Below, in pieces: positions 1 through 8,511 of a stretch of 44,134 bases of DNA (position 1 is its first letter; the number at the start of each line of letters is the position of its first letter). Under the pieces are notes generated by a model. It was not told the DNA's origin. It worked only from the letters and a program-made list of their open reading frames with translations, and ran no database searches. The DNA is from Petralouisia muris (GTDB taxonomy: Bacteria; Bacillota; Clostridia; Lachnospirales; Lachnospiraceae): contig NZ_SRYA01000040.1 in assembly GCF_004793545.1 (NCBI RefSeq), positions 1 to 44,134 on the forward strand, in the 5' to 3' direction. A program made the translations under genes and the position numbers.

Positions 1-48
1 TTGCGGCATTTAAGGAGGTGACTTTACATTATTTTTCGCTTTACATTA

Positions 49-80
49 GCCCAGTAATGTTTAGCTCAACATTATTGGGC
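49..80. repeat. Inverted repeat at the broken end of the C5 methyltransferase gene
   Basis: Positions 49-60 and 69-80 form a 12-bp inverted repeat with one mismatch and an 8-base loop. The methyltransferase frame stops inside it, at 72-74. Beyond it (1-48) the sequence no longer reads as methyltransferase. This fits the terminus of an inserted mobile element or another rearrangement junction, but no insertion-sequence family was recognised from the ends, and the other side lies outside the window. Confidence 0.5.
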
Positions 81-620
81 ATCGAAGAGTCTCCATGCGA
101 TACTGAAACCGTCTCCCAGGATGCGTCCTGCATTTTCCCATTTATTAGGTTTAGGTACAGACACCTTCCTGTCTTTGACTTTGCAGATTTCAGTAAGGAC
201 TGCCTTGAAGTCCTCTCCTTTATTGGAAGAGAATGCTCCCGGGACATTTTCCCAGACGATGTATCTTGGACATTTTCCATTGGTAGCCTCCCTCATTTCT
301 TTAATGATTCTGATTGCTTCATAAAAAAGACTTGAACGGCTGCCGCCCAAGCCATCTCTCTTCCCCGCCACGGACATATCCTGACAAGGACTCCCGAAGG
401 TTATGATATCCACTGGCTCAAGTTCTGCCCCATTTAATGTGGATATATCTCCGTAATGTTTCATATTGGGAAATCGTACCATTGTAACCCTTACCGGAAA
501 CGGTTCAATTTCTGATGCCCATACAGGCTTGATTCCTGCAAGGACTCCACCCAATGGAAAGCCCCCGGAACCGTCAAAGAGGCTGCCGAGGGTCAATGAA
601 AAATTATTCTGTTGGTCCAT
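72..620 (-). pseudogene. Phage DNA (cytosine-5) methyltransferase, truncated after the N-terminal half
   Basis: C5-cytosine DNA methyltransferase of the kind found next to terminase genes in Clostridia phages. Visible motifs: motif I (LGSLFDGSGG), motif IV (GSPCQDMSVAG, with the catalytic Cys), and motif VI (WENVPGAF). Only about 182 residues remain, whereas the family is usually over 300. The frame stops right after AWRLFDAQ, where relatives continue with YWGVPQRRKR (motif VIII), so the target-recognition domain and motifs IX-X are missing. The ATG at 620 is preferred over the one at 626 because GGAGG sits 6 bases before it. It overlaps the end of the upstream methyltransferase gene by 17 bp, so the two were probably translationally coupled. 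Without its second half it is unlikely to methylate DNA. Confidence 0.8.
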
Positions 621-1884
621 CGGCATCCTCCAATCCCATCACGGCATCCGCGTAGCTAACCTTCTCTCCATCCCGTATGACATACACATCCGTGCTGTCA
701 TTATTCTTAAATTCCAGATACCGCTTTACTGCCACATCCACAAACTTCGGCTCCAGTTCCACACCGTAACAGATTCTGTCCATCTGCTCACACGCCATAA
801 GGGTGGATGCAGAACCTAAGAATCCATCAAGCACAATACCGTTTGCCTGGGTACACTGCTTAATCAGATATGCAATGAGCGGCACAGGCTTGCTGCTTGG
901 ATGGCCGAAACCATCTTCTTTGGAATTCTTGACACCTTCAAATTCAAATACAGATTTCTGTTTCTGGTCACCGTACCATTTGTGCTTTCCATTTTTTCTC
1001 CATCCCCATATGATTGGCTCCATATTGAACTTCCAATCAGTACGCATAAGCGGAGCCCTTGGTTTCTTCCAGATAAGACCTGCTCCGACCTTAAAACCTG
1101 CATCCTCGTAGGCATCATAAAATACGCGGGCTTTCATGGTTGCATAGAACACATAGATGGATGCATCAATGGCCATGCTTTCATGGAAGTTAGTAAATGC
1201 CTTCATAAGGAACTCGTATCCCTGTTTATCATCAAGGTCATCATTTGCAATCCTGCCAGATGCATTCTCAAGTGACACAAAGTACGGCGGATCCGTGCAG
1301 ACAAGATTTGCCTTATTCCCCTCCATCAGCCTTTCATAAATTTCCGGCAGAGTGGAATCCCCGCAGATAACCCTGTGCTTTCCAAGGTGCCAGATATCAC
1401 CCGGTTTGGAAAAGCACGGGTTTTGCAGTTCCTCTTCCACATCGAAGCCATCCTCTTTTGCATCTTCCTCATCTCCGGCAAGCAGGTCTGCAATCTCCTG
1501 TTCATCGAAGCCTGTAAGAGATACATCAAAGTCCATCCCCTCCAATGCTTCAATTTCAAGTTTCAGCATTTCCTCATCCCAGCCTGCATCCTGTGCATAT
1601 CGGTTGTCAGCAAGAATATATGCTTTCTTCTGTGCCTCAGTAAGATAATCTACAAATACACACGGTACTTCCTCAATACCCTCTTCCTTTGCAGCCATCA
1701 GCCTGCCGTGTCCGGCTATGACATTATAATCTGCATCAATAATAACAGGATTAATAAAACCAAACTCACGCAGAGAGCCACGCAGTTTGTTGACCTGCTC
1801 CTGCGAGTGGGTTCTTGCATTATTTACATATGGTATCAGTTTTAAAGTTGGCACCATTTTCATTTCCGTTGTATGTTTCCCCAT
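604..1884 (-). CDS. ParB-domain DNA methyltransferase (N6-adenine/N4-cytosine type)
   Basis: Fusion of an N-terminal ParB/Spo0J-like domain (about residues 10-110, with GHGRLMAAKEEGI) to a class beta DNA methyltransferase. The catalytic DPPY motif is at residues 198-201. The AdoMet-binding motif comes after it, near residues 355-385 (DGFLGSAST), the usual order for this group. At 426 aa it is full length. It is expected to methylate exocyclic amines on phage DNA, which would protect it from host restriction; the target cannot be read from sequence. The start has GGAGG about 7 bases upstream. It lies between the terminase small subunit and the truncated C5 methyltransferase, a common position in Lachnospiraceae phages, probably within one leftward operon. 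Confidence 0.9.
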   Translation of the reverse strand: MGKHTTEMKMVPTLKLIPYVNNARTHSQEQVNKLRGSLREFGFINPVIIDADYNVIAGHGRLMAAKEEGIEEVPCVFVDYLTEAQKKAYILADNRYAQDAGWDEEMLKLEIEALEGMDFDVSLTGFDEQEIADLLAGDEEDAKEDGFDVEEELQNPCFSKPGDIWHLGKHRVICGDSTLPEIYERLMEGNKANLVCTDPPYFVSLENASGRIANDDLDDKQGYEFLMKAFTNFHESMAIDASIYVFYATMKARVFYDAYEDAGFKVGAGLIWKKPRAPLMRTDWKFNMEPIIWGWRKNGKHKWYGDQKQKSVFEFEGVKNSKEDGFGHPSSKPVPLIAYLIKQCTQANGIVLDGFLGSASTLMACEQMDRICYGVELEPKFVDVAVKRYLEFKNNDSTDVYVIRDGEKVSYADAVMGLEDADGPTE

Positions 1885-1917
1885 CGTCTTTCCTCCTCAC
1901 CTCATTCTGCATATTTT

Positions 1918-2463
1918 TTATCCTTTCCGGCTTCGTAATAATCTCTCCATCATGTCATCCTGCGGAGTCCCTTGGAATTCAACCGAACAGTTCTCCTTCA
2001 CAATCTGGAATATCTGAAACCACACCTGGTTGACCTGCTTCATATACTGCTGTGACATAGCCACATACGGTGATGCGCAGGCGGCTCCCGTGGTCGGATG
2101 CTTTGCAAGGAATCCATAATCGGATATTGCCTGTTCACACTGCAGCCATCTTGCCACGCTCATTGCATACTGCTCGATAAGCTGGGTGCTGACTAATTTT
2201 TCACACCCACGTTCCTTCAGCCAGAGCCATGTTTCCTTAAACACTTCATCCGCGCCGAGGTCACTTCCGTTTTTCTGCTTTGCACTAAGGTAGTCCTTTG
2301 GGTCTGGAACATCCTCTCCCTTTAGTTCCGGGGTATCCGGCAGTTCCATCACTTTGAGTTTTCTCCCACCGGGATTTCCTGACTCTATCTTCTCCGTCAG
2401 GGCTTTGGACTTCCGCCCGCTCCCTGCACGGGGACCACCTCTGGCAGTTCCGTCTCTTGCCAT
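1918..2463 (-). CDS. Phage terminase small subunit, P27 family
   Basis: 181 aa. The N-terminus is basic and glycine-rich (GGPRAGSGRKSKAL), as in P27-type small terminases, followed by a helical body with W and Q residues conserved in the family. It would recognise the packaging site on phage DNA and load the large terminase, which is not in this window and would be expected further left. The start is supported by GGAAGG 8 bases upstream. The next gene upstream encodes an HNH protein, the usual partner at this packaging junction. The same DNA has an 83-aa reading frame in another register that I treat as a shadow. Confidence 0.8.
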   Translation of the reverse strand: MARDGTARGGPRAGSGRKSKALTEKIESGNPGGRKLKVMELPDTPELKGEDVPDPKDYLSAKQKNGSDLGADEVFKETWLWLKERGCEKLVSTQLIEQYAMSVARWLQCEQAISDYGFLAKHPTTGAACASPYVAMSQQYMKQVNQVWFQIFQIVKENCSVEFQGTPQDDMMERLLRSRKG

Positions 2464-2606
2464 GAATTCGCACCTTCCTATAAAATTTAACGATTACGGG
2501 TTTAATACCCCGTTTGAAAACGCCGTTTTTCTGCACGAAGGGGCGGCACCGTTGCCCTGTAGCTTTTTCCCACAGAAATTTTGACCGCCCCTGCCCCTTT
2601 GGAAAA

Positions 2607-2671
2607 TGACGGTCATGACCATCGCAGAAGAATATAATAAACTATTTTTATATATAACTGTCATGGCCATC
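2607..2671. repeat. TGACGGTCA site and paired GTCATGRCCATC repeats between HNH and terminase genes
   Basis: The spacer 2464-2669 holds TGACGGTCATGAC at 2607-2619, which includes the palindrome GGTCATGACC at 2611-2620. The word GTCATGRCCATC occurs at 2612-2623 and again at 2660-2671, 48 bp apart, with an AT-rich stretch between. A close match, TGACGGTCAAGAC, is in another intergenic spacer at 5579-5591. The recurrence suggests a protein-binding or transcript-processing site used across the leftward phage operon, but its function is unknown. Confidence 0.4.
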
Positions 2672-3047
2672 ATTCGTATGAATCACTCTTTCTTCCATGC
2701 CATCTGTCACCTCTTTCTGCATGAATCCGTGCGTGGCACGGCTTACACAAAGAGATAAGGTTGCTCCTGTCATGTGTTCCACCTTCTGACAAAGGAATCT
2801 TGTGATGAACCTCTTCCACAGGAACAAGCACTCCCTTCTCAAAGCACAACTCACAGAAGGGATGTGTCTTAACATAGCTGTCACGGATGCGTTTCCACGC
2901 ACGTCCGTATCGTTTCCTTGTTGCAGGGTCACGACTGTACTTCTCGTAACGCTTGTTATCTTCCTTCTGGTGCTCTTCACAGAATCTTCCCTCTGTCAGC
3001 TTGGGACAGCCGGGATGGTAGCACGGATGCTTTGCTTTTCTTGGCAT
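2670..3047 (-). CDS. Phage HNH endonuclease
   Basis: 125 aa. The HNH core reads EVHHKIPLSEGGTHDRSNL followed by CKPCHARIH; the HH, the N of SNLISL and the final H match the His-Asn-His metal site. Zinc-binding pairs are present (CELC, CKPC), and an N-terminal C-x4-C-x6-C cluster (CYHPGCPKLTEGRFC) is visible. HNH proteins next to terminase genes assist DNA packaging in several phages, which is the likely role here. A GTG at 3050 is possible, but the ATG at 3047 has AGGAGG 7 bases before it and is chosen. Confidence 0.9.
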   Translation of the reverse strand: MPRKAKHPCYHPGCPKLTEGRFCEEHQKEDNKRYEKYSRDPATRKRYGRAWKRIRDSYVKTHPFCELCFEKGVLVPVEEVHHKIPLSEGGTHDRSNLISLCKPCHARIHAERGDRWHGRKSDSYE

Positions 3048-3167
3048 CACAGCACCTCCTTCATTGCAGGCATAAGAAAAGCCCTCACAATGGAAATTCC
3101 ACCATGAAGGCTCATGCCTGTTAGCATCTTTATCTTATTTGCTGATTATACAATATCATAAACTGGA

Positions 3168-3623
3168 CTATGGCATCTTATGGCAAACAATGGCAACTTT
3201 TAAATCTATCGCATTTTCTGGAAGTTTTATTTTTGCAATTGCTTTATTGTGCCATCTCTGGACTGTAGTAATATCAGCAGAAAGTTTGTCGCTAATCTTT
3301 GACCATGAATAGTTGTGGATATAACGGTATCTCATAATCATTTGATGCTCTGGCTTTTCCACCTTACTAATCACATCCCTTATCTGCTGTTTCAGTGCCA
3401 TCAGCAGATCCACCTCCTCCAGAATCTTGGATTCCATATCGAAGATTTTTTCTAATGTATGGATGTAAGGTGCATCCGTATTTCTGCTCGCATTATAATG
3501 TTCTTCAAATCCCGGACTGGAAATTGTCTGTGACATAAGTCGGAGTTCTTCCAGTTCCTTTGTATCTGAATTGATTCTGTTATCCAACAGATAAGCCTGC
3601 CCCAAATATTCTTTTACTGTCAT
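3168..3623 (-). CDS. DUF1492-type phage regulator with sigma-70 region 4-like HTH
   Basis: 151 aa. The N-terminal half is helical and probably coiled-coil (KELEELRLMSQ, LLMALKQQIRDVI). The C-terminal part, MIMRYRYIHNYSWSKISDKLSADITTVQRWHNKAIAKI, resembles sigma region 4 and the ArpU/RinA late regulators, with a recognition helix around TTVQRWHN. Proteins of this type sit just before HNH and terminase genes in Firmicutes phages and are thought to switch on late genes. Its start overlaps the stop of the upstream gene by 4 bases (ATGA), so the two are translationally coupled; GGAGGTG lies 5 bases before the start. The regulatory role is inference. Confidence 0.7.
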   Translation of the reverse strand: MTVKEYLGQAYLLDNRINSDTKELEELRLMSQTISSPGFEEHYNASRNTDAPYIHTLEKIFDMESKILEEVDLLMALKQQIRDVISKVEKPEHQMIMRYRYIHNYSWSKISDKLSADITTVQRWHNKAIAKIKLPENAIDLKVAIVCHKMP

Positions 3624-3853
3624 GCAGGCACCTCCTTCTCAAGCTGCGATAGAAGCGCCTGTCCATCAAGCTGTGTGAATATATTGAAATATGGGGATTT
3701 AAAGAACCTCTCACATTCCTGTTTCACGGATTCTGCAATCGTGTTCTTTTTTCCACGGGATAACTTATGCACTGCATCCCTATAGTCTTTTACTGCCTGT
3801 AGAACCACAGCATTCCCTAATGCCTCATATGGACTTAAGTTTCCTGCACTCAT
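3620..3853 (-). CDS. Small conserved phage protein of unknown function
   Basis: 77 aa, soluble and mostly helical, with a basic patch (KLSRGKKNT). No catalytic motif is seen. Start supported by GGAGGT 8 bases upstream. It overlaps the DUF1492-like gene by 4 bases, so it probably acts with it or is simply co-translated. Small proteins with a KLSRGKKNTI-like stretch and a C-terminal aromatic segment (FFKSPYFNIFTQLDG) recur in this phage position, but I know of no assigned function. Confidence 0.7.
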   Translation of the reverse strand: MSAGNLSPYEALGNAVVLQAVKDYRDAVHKLSRGKKNTIAESVKQECERFFKSPYFNIFTQLDGQALLSQLEKEVPA

Positions 3854-3889
3854 AGGTTTCTACCTCCGAAATAATTTTTTATTCCCTCG

Positions 3890-3917
3890 GATTGACCATG
3901 ATTGACTTCTGATTGAC
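3890..3917. promoter_or_regulatory. Three helically phased GATTGAC repeats
   Basis: GATTGAC occurs at 3890-3896, 3900-3906 and 3911-3917, spaced 10 and 11 bp apart, in the short gap between the helicase stop and the 77-aa gene (on the coding strand, GTCAATC). One-turn spacing suggests cooperative protein binding on one DNA face, for instance an operator or late-promoter activator site. No clear -35/-10 pair was identified beside it. Confidence 0.35.
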
Positions 3918-3926
3918 TGTGATTTT

Positions 3927-5282
3927 CTATATTTCCGCTTTGACAGCTTCGATTAAAGCTGACTGTGTATTATCCTTTTCCGATAATGCTTTCATAATTT
4001 TCTCATCAATAGTTCCCTGTGCTATAAGATGGATTATAGTGACAGTTCCTTCTGTCTGGCCTTGTCGGTATAATCTGCAGACACACTGCTGATAAAGTTC
4101 CAGTGACCATGTGATTCCAAACCACACCATCGTGTTTCCACCCTGCTGAAGATTTAATCCATGTCCGGCTGATGCAGGATGAATCAATGCAACAGGTATC
4201 TCCCTGTGATTCCATTTAGTGATGCTCTCATCGGAATCTATCTTCATATGATTCACACCGATTTTATTAAGCCGTTCCACAATTCTTATATAATCATGTT
4301 TGAACCAATATGCCACAAGAACTGGTTTCCCATTGGCTGATTCGATGATGTCCTCCAAGGCATCCAGTTTTTTATCATGAAATGTGATGATATCTTCATC
4401 ATCTGTATAAACTGCCCCGTTAGCCATCTGCGACAGCTTGTTCACAAGGGACGCTGCATTGGCAGCAGTCACTTCATGCTCTGGAGTAGAAAGAACCAAA
4501 TCTTTCTTGAGTCCTTCATACTTTTGAAGTTCACTCTCATCCAGATACACAGGATATTCTGTGGTTATGAGTTCCGGCATATCTAAGAAGTCCACCGCTT
4601 TCATGGAAATCGTGATATCCTGTATCTTCTCATAAATCTTCTCCTCTGCTCCCGGCAGAAGTTTATAGGAATACACGATATTTCCGTTGACCTTATCGGG
4701 TCTGAAATAATTCAGCCTGTATTGACCAATAAACCTTCCAAGCCTTGCTCCCATATCAAGTACTTTGAATTCTGCAAACAGATCCATGAGTCCCTGACTT
4801 GCAGGTGTTCCTGTCAGACCCACAATTCTTTTTATGAAGGGACGAACCTTCATAAGTGCTTTGTGCCTTGCAGTCTGATGGTTTTTGAAGGATGATAATT
4901 CATCGATCACAACCATATCAAAGTTGAATGGGACACCGCTTTTCTCTACAAGCCACGGTACGTTTTCACGGTTGATGATATAAATGTCTGCATCTGCTGC
5001 CAGTGCTTTCTTCCTCTGTGCTACTGTCCCCGTCACGACAGACAGCCTGTAACCGGACAGTTGCTCCCACTTGTTTACCTCATCTCTCCATGTCCTCGTA
5101 ACTCGCAGAGGACAGATAACAAGCACTTTCACAATCTCAAAATACTCATACATCAGATAGTCGATTGCCATAAGTGTTATGGCTGTCTTTCCCATTCCCA
5201 TATCAAGCAGCACTGCCGTTATGGGGTTATGGGTTATAAAGTTGATTGCATACTGTTGATAATTATGTGGTTTGAATCTCAT
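3927..5282 (-). CDS. SNF2-like DEAD/DEAH helicase of phage
   Basis: 451 aa superfamily 2 helicase. Visible motifs: Walker A DMGMGKT (residues about 28-34), Walker B in the variant form DELS (about 128-131), LTGTP (motif III, about 157-161), and a C-terminal motif VI-like stretch CRLYRQGQTEGT. It is expected to use ATP to translocate on DNA during phage replication or recombination. In Clostridia phages it regularly follows a VRR-NUC protein, as here. The ATG at 5282 is chosen over the TTG at 5285, with GGAGGT 7 bases upstream. It overlaps the VRR-NUC gene by 20 bp, so coupled translation is likely. Confidence 0.88.
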   Translation of the reverse strand: MRFKPHNYQQYAINFITHNPITAVLLDMGMGKTAITLMAIDYLMYEYFEIVKVLVICPLRVTRTWRDEVNKWEQLSGYRLSVVTGTVAQRKKALAADADIYIINRENVPWLVEKSGVPFNFDMVVIDELSSFKNHQTARHKALMKVRPFIKRIVGLTGTPASQGLMDLFAEFKVLDMGARLGRFIGQYRLNYFRPDKVNGNIVYSYKLLPGAEEKIYEKIQDITISMKAVDFLDMPELITTEYPVYLDESELQKYEGLKKDLVLSTPEHEVTAANAASLVNKLSQMANGAVYTDDEDIITFHDKKLDALEDIIESANGKPVLVAYWFKHDYIRIVERLNKIGVNHMKIDSDESITKWNHREIPVALIHPASAGHGLNLQQGGNTMVWFGITWSLELYQQCVCRLYRQGQTEGTVTIIHLIAQGTIDEKIMKALSEKDNTQSALIEAVKAEI

Positions 5283-5544
5283 CAAGGATACCTCCTATAT
5301 CTTCCAATGCATCAAGAACATAAACCTTGAAGCCTAACCTCTGTAACAATCTGTGTCTGGACACCTGCAAAGGTCTCGGTTTCTCACCTGGTGATTTAAC
5401 CTCCACCATCCCAAAATGCCGACCCGGTAAAAATACCAATCGGTCAGGCATTCCATCAAAGGATGGGCAGACCCACTTAGGACAGATGCCGCCACGTTTT
5501 TTTACTTCACCCACTAATTTCTGTTCTATGGACTTTTCTCTCAT
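5263..5544 (-). CDS. VRR-NUC domain nuclease
   Basis: 93 aa, a stand-alone VRR-NUC domain of the PD-(D/E)xK nuclease superfamily. Visible core: GMPDRLVFLPG (the Asp), VEVKSPG (the E-x-K) and a conserved Q-HRLL helix (QVSRHRLLQRLG). It is expected to act as a structure-specific DNA nuclease or resolvase with the adjacent SNF2 helicase. The ATG at 5544 (MREKS) is chosen because GGGAGG lies 7 bases before it; a start 27 bases further up has no such site. The 224-bp spacer upstream (5545-5768) is AT-rich and carries TGACGGTCAAGAC at 5579-5591. Confidence 0.88.
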   Translation of the reverse strand: MREKSIEQKLVGEVKKRGGICPKWVCPSFDGMPDRLVFLPGRHFGMVEVKSPGEKPRPLQVSRHRLLQRLGFKVYVLDALEDIGGILDEIQTT

Positions 5545-5768
5545 CCACAAACCTCCCATCAAAATCTGCAAGCCTTAGTGACGGTCAAGACACTCTATTC
5601 ACAAACCTCTCTATATGCATTTTTTTTATAAATTTTTCTTATTATAGAAAACTTTTAGTATAGAGTGTAATGACTATCACAAATGGCTTAAAATAAGGGG
5701 TTGTACAGATGCAAGCCAAATACTGAAAAGTTTATACCTGACTTGCACCGGCCGTCACCCACATAGGA

Positions 5769-8066
5769 TTAAATAAAATCACTTCCCGATTTGAGTTTCA
5801 CGCCATGCACAAAACTGCCCTTATTTGTTTTGTGCCTAAAGTAACCCGCTTTCTCTATTGCAGCATAAAAATCTGTAGTGCTGCGAATATACTCACCATT
5901 CTGGAGACAATAAGCACGGTACTGCTGATAGAACTCGCCTGATTTCTCTTCAAAGGAATCATCCACATCGCAGCAATCATTAATGAAATGTCCAAGCCAG
6001 TCATTTTCCTCACGATAAGCTGCAATAGCATCTTTCACACATTTCGGATCATCAACCTTATGGTCTGATTTGCTTACCTTCTCTGCACCTTCGATAATCC
6101 ATTTCATAATGCCGGGCGCTGCTTTCTCATAAAGATAATCAGCATAATTCTTGATGTCGGAACTGCCCTTAATCTTGACATTAAAAGGAATTACCTTTAA
6201 TCTTCTCCAGATACCGTCATCATTTGCACCGACCCTTGGCAGATGGTTGGTATAAAGCACCACTTGATGAGAAGGCACGAAGTGGAACGGATCCTTGTAC
6301 TTCTTGCAAGCTTGTATCTCATCGGTACTGCATAACTGCTTAACCATTGCTGTATTAAGACGCACACCTTCCTGCATCTCAGATGCAATAATGAGCCTCT
6401 TTCCTTTCAGTTCCGCCATCTCTGGCTGTGCATTTATCTTGTTACCCATTGTGAGAATATCTGATGAAATCTTTCCTGCATAAGTTCCAAGCACACGGGC
6501 CACAGTGTTCCAAAATGTACTCTTTCCATTAGCACCATCACCATAAGCAATAATGATGAACTCCTCATACACCTTGCCAATAGCAGCCAGTCCGATGACT
6601 TTCTGTACATATTCAATAAGTTCTGCATCTCCACAGAAAAAGGTATCAAGTGCTTCAAGCCAGATATCCATCCCCTCATCTCCCGGAGAGCATTCCGTAA
6701 TTTTGGTAATAAGGTCGAACGGATCATGTGGCTGTTCTCCCGCCATGCCAAGTTCCAGATTGTATGTTGCATATGGTGTATTCAGCAGATTCGGATTCTT
6801 ATCAAGGTCTGATACCTTAATGCCAAGCATGGACTTTGCTACGTTCAGTGCAGAGGTAATGTACTTGTAATCTCTGCGTTTCATTGTGAAAGCAAGATAC
6901 TTTTCTGCTCCGACAAGCATATAAAATATTGGAAGGTCACCCGGCTTGATATCACAATCCTTAGCAAGAACCTTTGAACCCTGATTTACGGATTCCTCCG
7001 GATATCCTGCTTTGATGAGCGCTTTCTTTGCTGTTTCCATATAATCGTTTGCATCCTGCAACTGTAAGTCGAGGAACTCTACACAGGCACCTACAGCCAT
7101 CTGCTTATCTTCCACCCATACTTCTCCGTCATATCGAATATAATCCGTTGCTGATGTGTATTTCAGTTCATCTCCATATGTGGCTGACAGTATCTTTGCC
7201 TGTCCGACATCTGAGTAGTCCTCCGGCTTTAATGACCCCGGCTCTCCACCGAAATCATTATTGTACTGGTCTGGTGGAACATATCCGCTGCTGCCACTAA
7301 TCTTGTTTCTAAAAAACTTAAGTGCTGAGAACCAAATCGTGGAAAGTTCCGTATCCTCAAGAGGCGGGTCGCACTTTGCTGCCTGCTCCAGAAATACTTC
7401 ATATGCTTTATCGCACTCTCCATATCTCTTCAGAACTCTTCCGGCAAAAAGGGATAATGTCTTATTACGGCTGCCCTCTGTAATAGAACCACCGACAAAC
7501 CCATCATCGAAATCTCCACCATCCGGTGCAGGCTCTGAATCTTCATTATCAAGAATATCCGTAATGCTCATCCAGCCTTCATGCCAGATAACCCCACCTA
7601 TCGTTGCACCGAATAAAAATCTTGCAGCATCAAGTGCATTGCCATCAAAGAACGGATAGGCTTTCTGAATTGCAGTTTTCATTGCAGTATACTGTGCTGA
7701 ATCCGTACATTTCTCAATAGGGAAATAAGCATGAAATCTTGGGCGTTCTGATTTTCCATCTTTTGCAAGCATATGATGTCTGCTTGGGACCAACACATAA
7801 TCCACATCTTCGAATAGTTCTTCCATCGTATCTTCATTAATCCAGTCTGCAGGATTCTCACTGTGGTCATTGTCAATGTCCATAGGAATTACATCTGATT
7901 CCATAAAATTACTGTTGCTCCTGCGATTGCCTGTGTATGTAGCACACACATGGTCAAATGCCACAGCTGATTCCATATCTGCTGCATTATCCACGACTAC
8001 CTTATTGGGATAAATGCAGTTAGCTGCCTTACCAACACAGGTCGCACAACATAATGTTGTCTGCAT
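5769..8066 (-). CDS. Phage primase/helicase, D5/VapE (P4-like) family
   Basis: 765 aa. The N-terminal ~180 residues look like an archaeo-eukaryotic primase-type region (MDIDNDHSEN, FHAYFPIEKC, DAARFLFGA). The middle is a D5_N-like region, and the C-terminal half is a superfamily 3 helicase with Walker A GDGANGKST (about residues 509-517). NHLPRVGANDDGIWRRLKVIPF matches the SF3 sensor and arginine-finger area. It would prime and unwind the phage origin. Its start follows the stop of the DUF4406 gene with no gap (TAA then ATG), and GAAGGAGG sits 8 bases upstream, so the two genes are translationally coupled. Confidence 0.9.
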   Translation of the reverse strand: MQTTLCCATCVGKAANCIYPNKVVVDNAADMESAVAFDHVCATYTGNRRSNSNFMESDVIPMDIDNDHSENPADWINEDTMEELFEDVDYVLVPSRHHMLAKDGKSERPRFHAYFPIEKCTDSAQYTAMKTAIQKAYPFFDGNALDAARFLFGATIGGVIWHEGWMSITDILDNEDSEPAPDGGDFDDGFVGGSITEGSRNKTLSLFAGRVLKRYGECDKAYEVFLEQAAKCDPPLEDTELSTIWFSALKFFRNKISGSSGYVPPDQYNNDFGGEPGSLKPEDYSDVGQAKILSATYGDELKYTSATDYIRYDGEVWVEDKQMAVGACVEFLDLQLQDANDYMETAKKALIKAGYPEESVNQGSKVLAKDCDIKPGDLPIFYMLVGAEKYLAFTMKRRDYKYITSALNVAKSMLGIKVSDLDKNPNLLNTPYATYNLELGMAGEQPHDPFDLITKITECSPGDEGMDIWLEALDTFFCGDAELIEYVQKVIGLAAIGKVYEEFIIIAYGDGANGKSTFWNTVARVLGTYAGKISSDILTMGNKINAQPEMAELKGKRLIIASEMQEGVRLNTAMVKQLCSTDEIQACKKYKDPFHFVPSHQVVLYTNHLPRVGANDDGIWRRLKVIPFNVKIKGSSDIKNYADYLYEKAAPGIMKWIIEGAEKVSKSDHKVDDPKCVKDAIAAYREENDWLGHFINDCCDVDDSFEEKSGEFYQQYRAYCLQNGEYIRSTTDFYAAIEKAGYFRHKTNKGSFVHGVKLKSGSDFI

Positions 8067-8471
8067 TTATGAGCCCTCCTTCATATCTTCATCAAAATAT
8101 TTAATTGTCATTTGCTTACGCTCTGCATAAGCTATTTCGTTTAACATCCCGGCTGTCGGCTCACCAAACACCCACAACTCCCTGCACTTGGAAAGAATCG
8201 CAATATCCATGAACACAGCAAGATCACGCTCCGATTCTTCTTCCATAAACTGAGGAAGTAATAAATGTGGCACTATCGGTATTGCTCCTGCATCTACGGC
8301 ATATCTGCTGTAAACTCTCGCCTTCTGCACGTTATATTCCTCATCACCTCTATATGCTGAACAGATATACACCATTGGCATATAACGCTTCTGTTCCTTA
8401 TCCATATTAGAGATTGCCTGATATGGCACAGGATCAACATAGCCTTCCGGGTTTCTGTAATCTACTCCCAT
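8067..8471 (-). CDS. DUF4406 protein (deoxyribosyltransferase-like fold)
   Basis: 134 aa. VYICSAYRGDEEYNVQKAR, then PIVPHLLLPQF, and ELWVFGEPTAGMLNEIAYAE match DUF4406, a family with a nucleoside 2-deoxyribosyltransferase-like Rossmann fold. The CSAYRGD segment and the E in NEIAYAE correspond to substrate-site regions. A role in nucleotide metabolism or DNA modification during infection is plausible but unproven. It is the first gene of the leftward run. AAAGGAG is 9 bases before the ATG, and the inverted copy of the two-box repeat ends about 44 bp upstream of the start. Confidence 0.75.
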   Translation of the reverse strand: MGVDYRNPEGYVDPVPYQAISNMDKEQKRYMPMVYICSAYRGDEEYNVQKARVYSRYAVDAGAIPIVPHLLLPQFMEEESERDLAVFMDIAILSKCRELWVFGEPTAGMLNEIAYAERKQMTIKYFDEDMKEGS

Positions 8472-8511
8472 AAGAACTGTCTCCTTTCGTTAAATGGTAG
8501 GAATGTATCTT

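Noticed and set aside
1157-1339. Plus-strand frames opposite the ParB-methyltransferase and other large genes
   Set aside because: Shadows of well-supported minus-strand genes with clear motifs.
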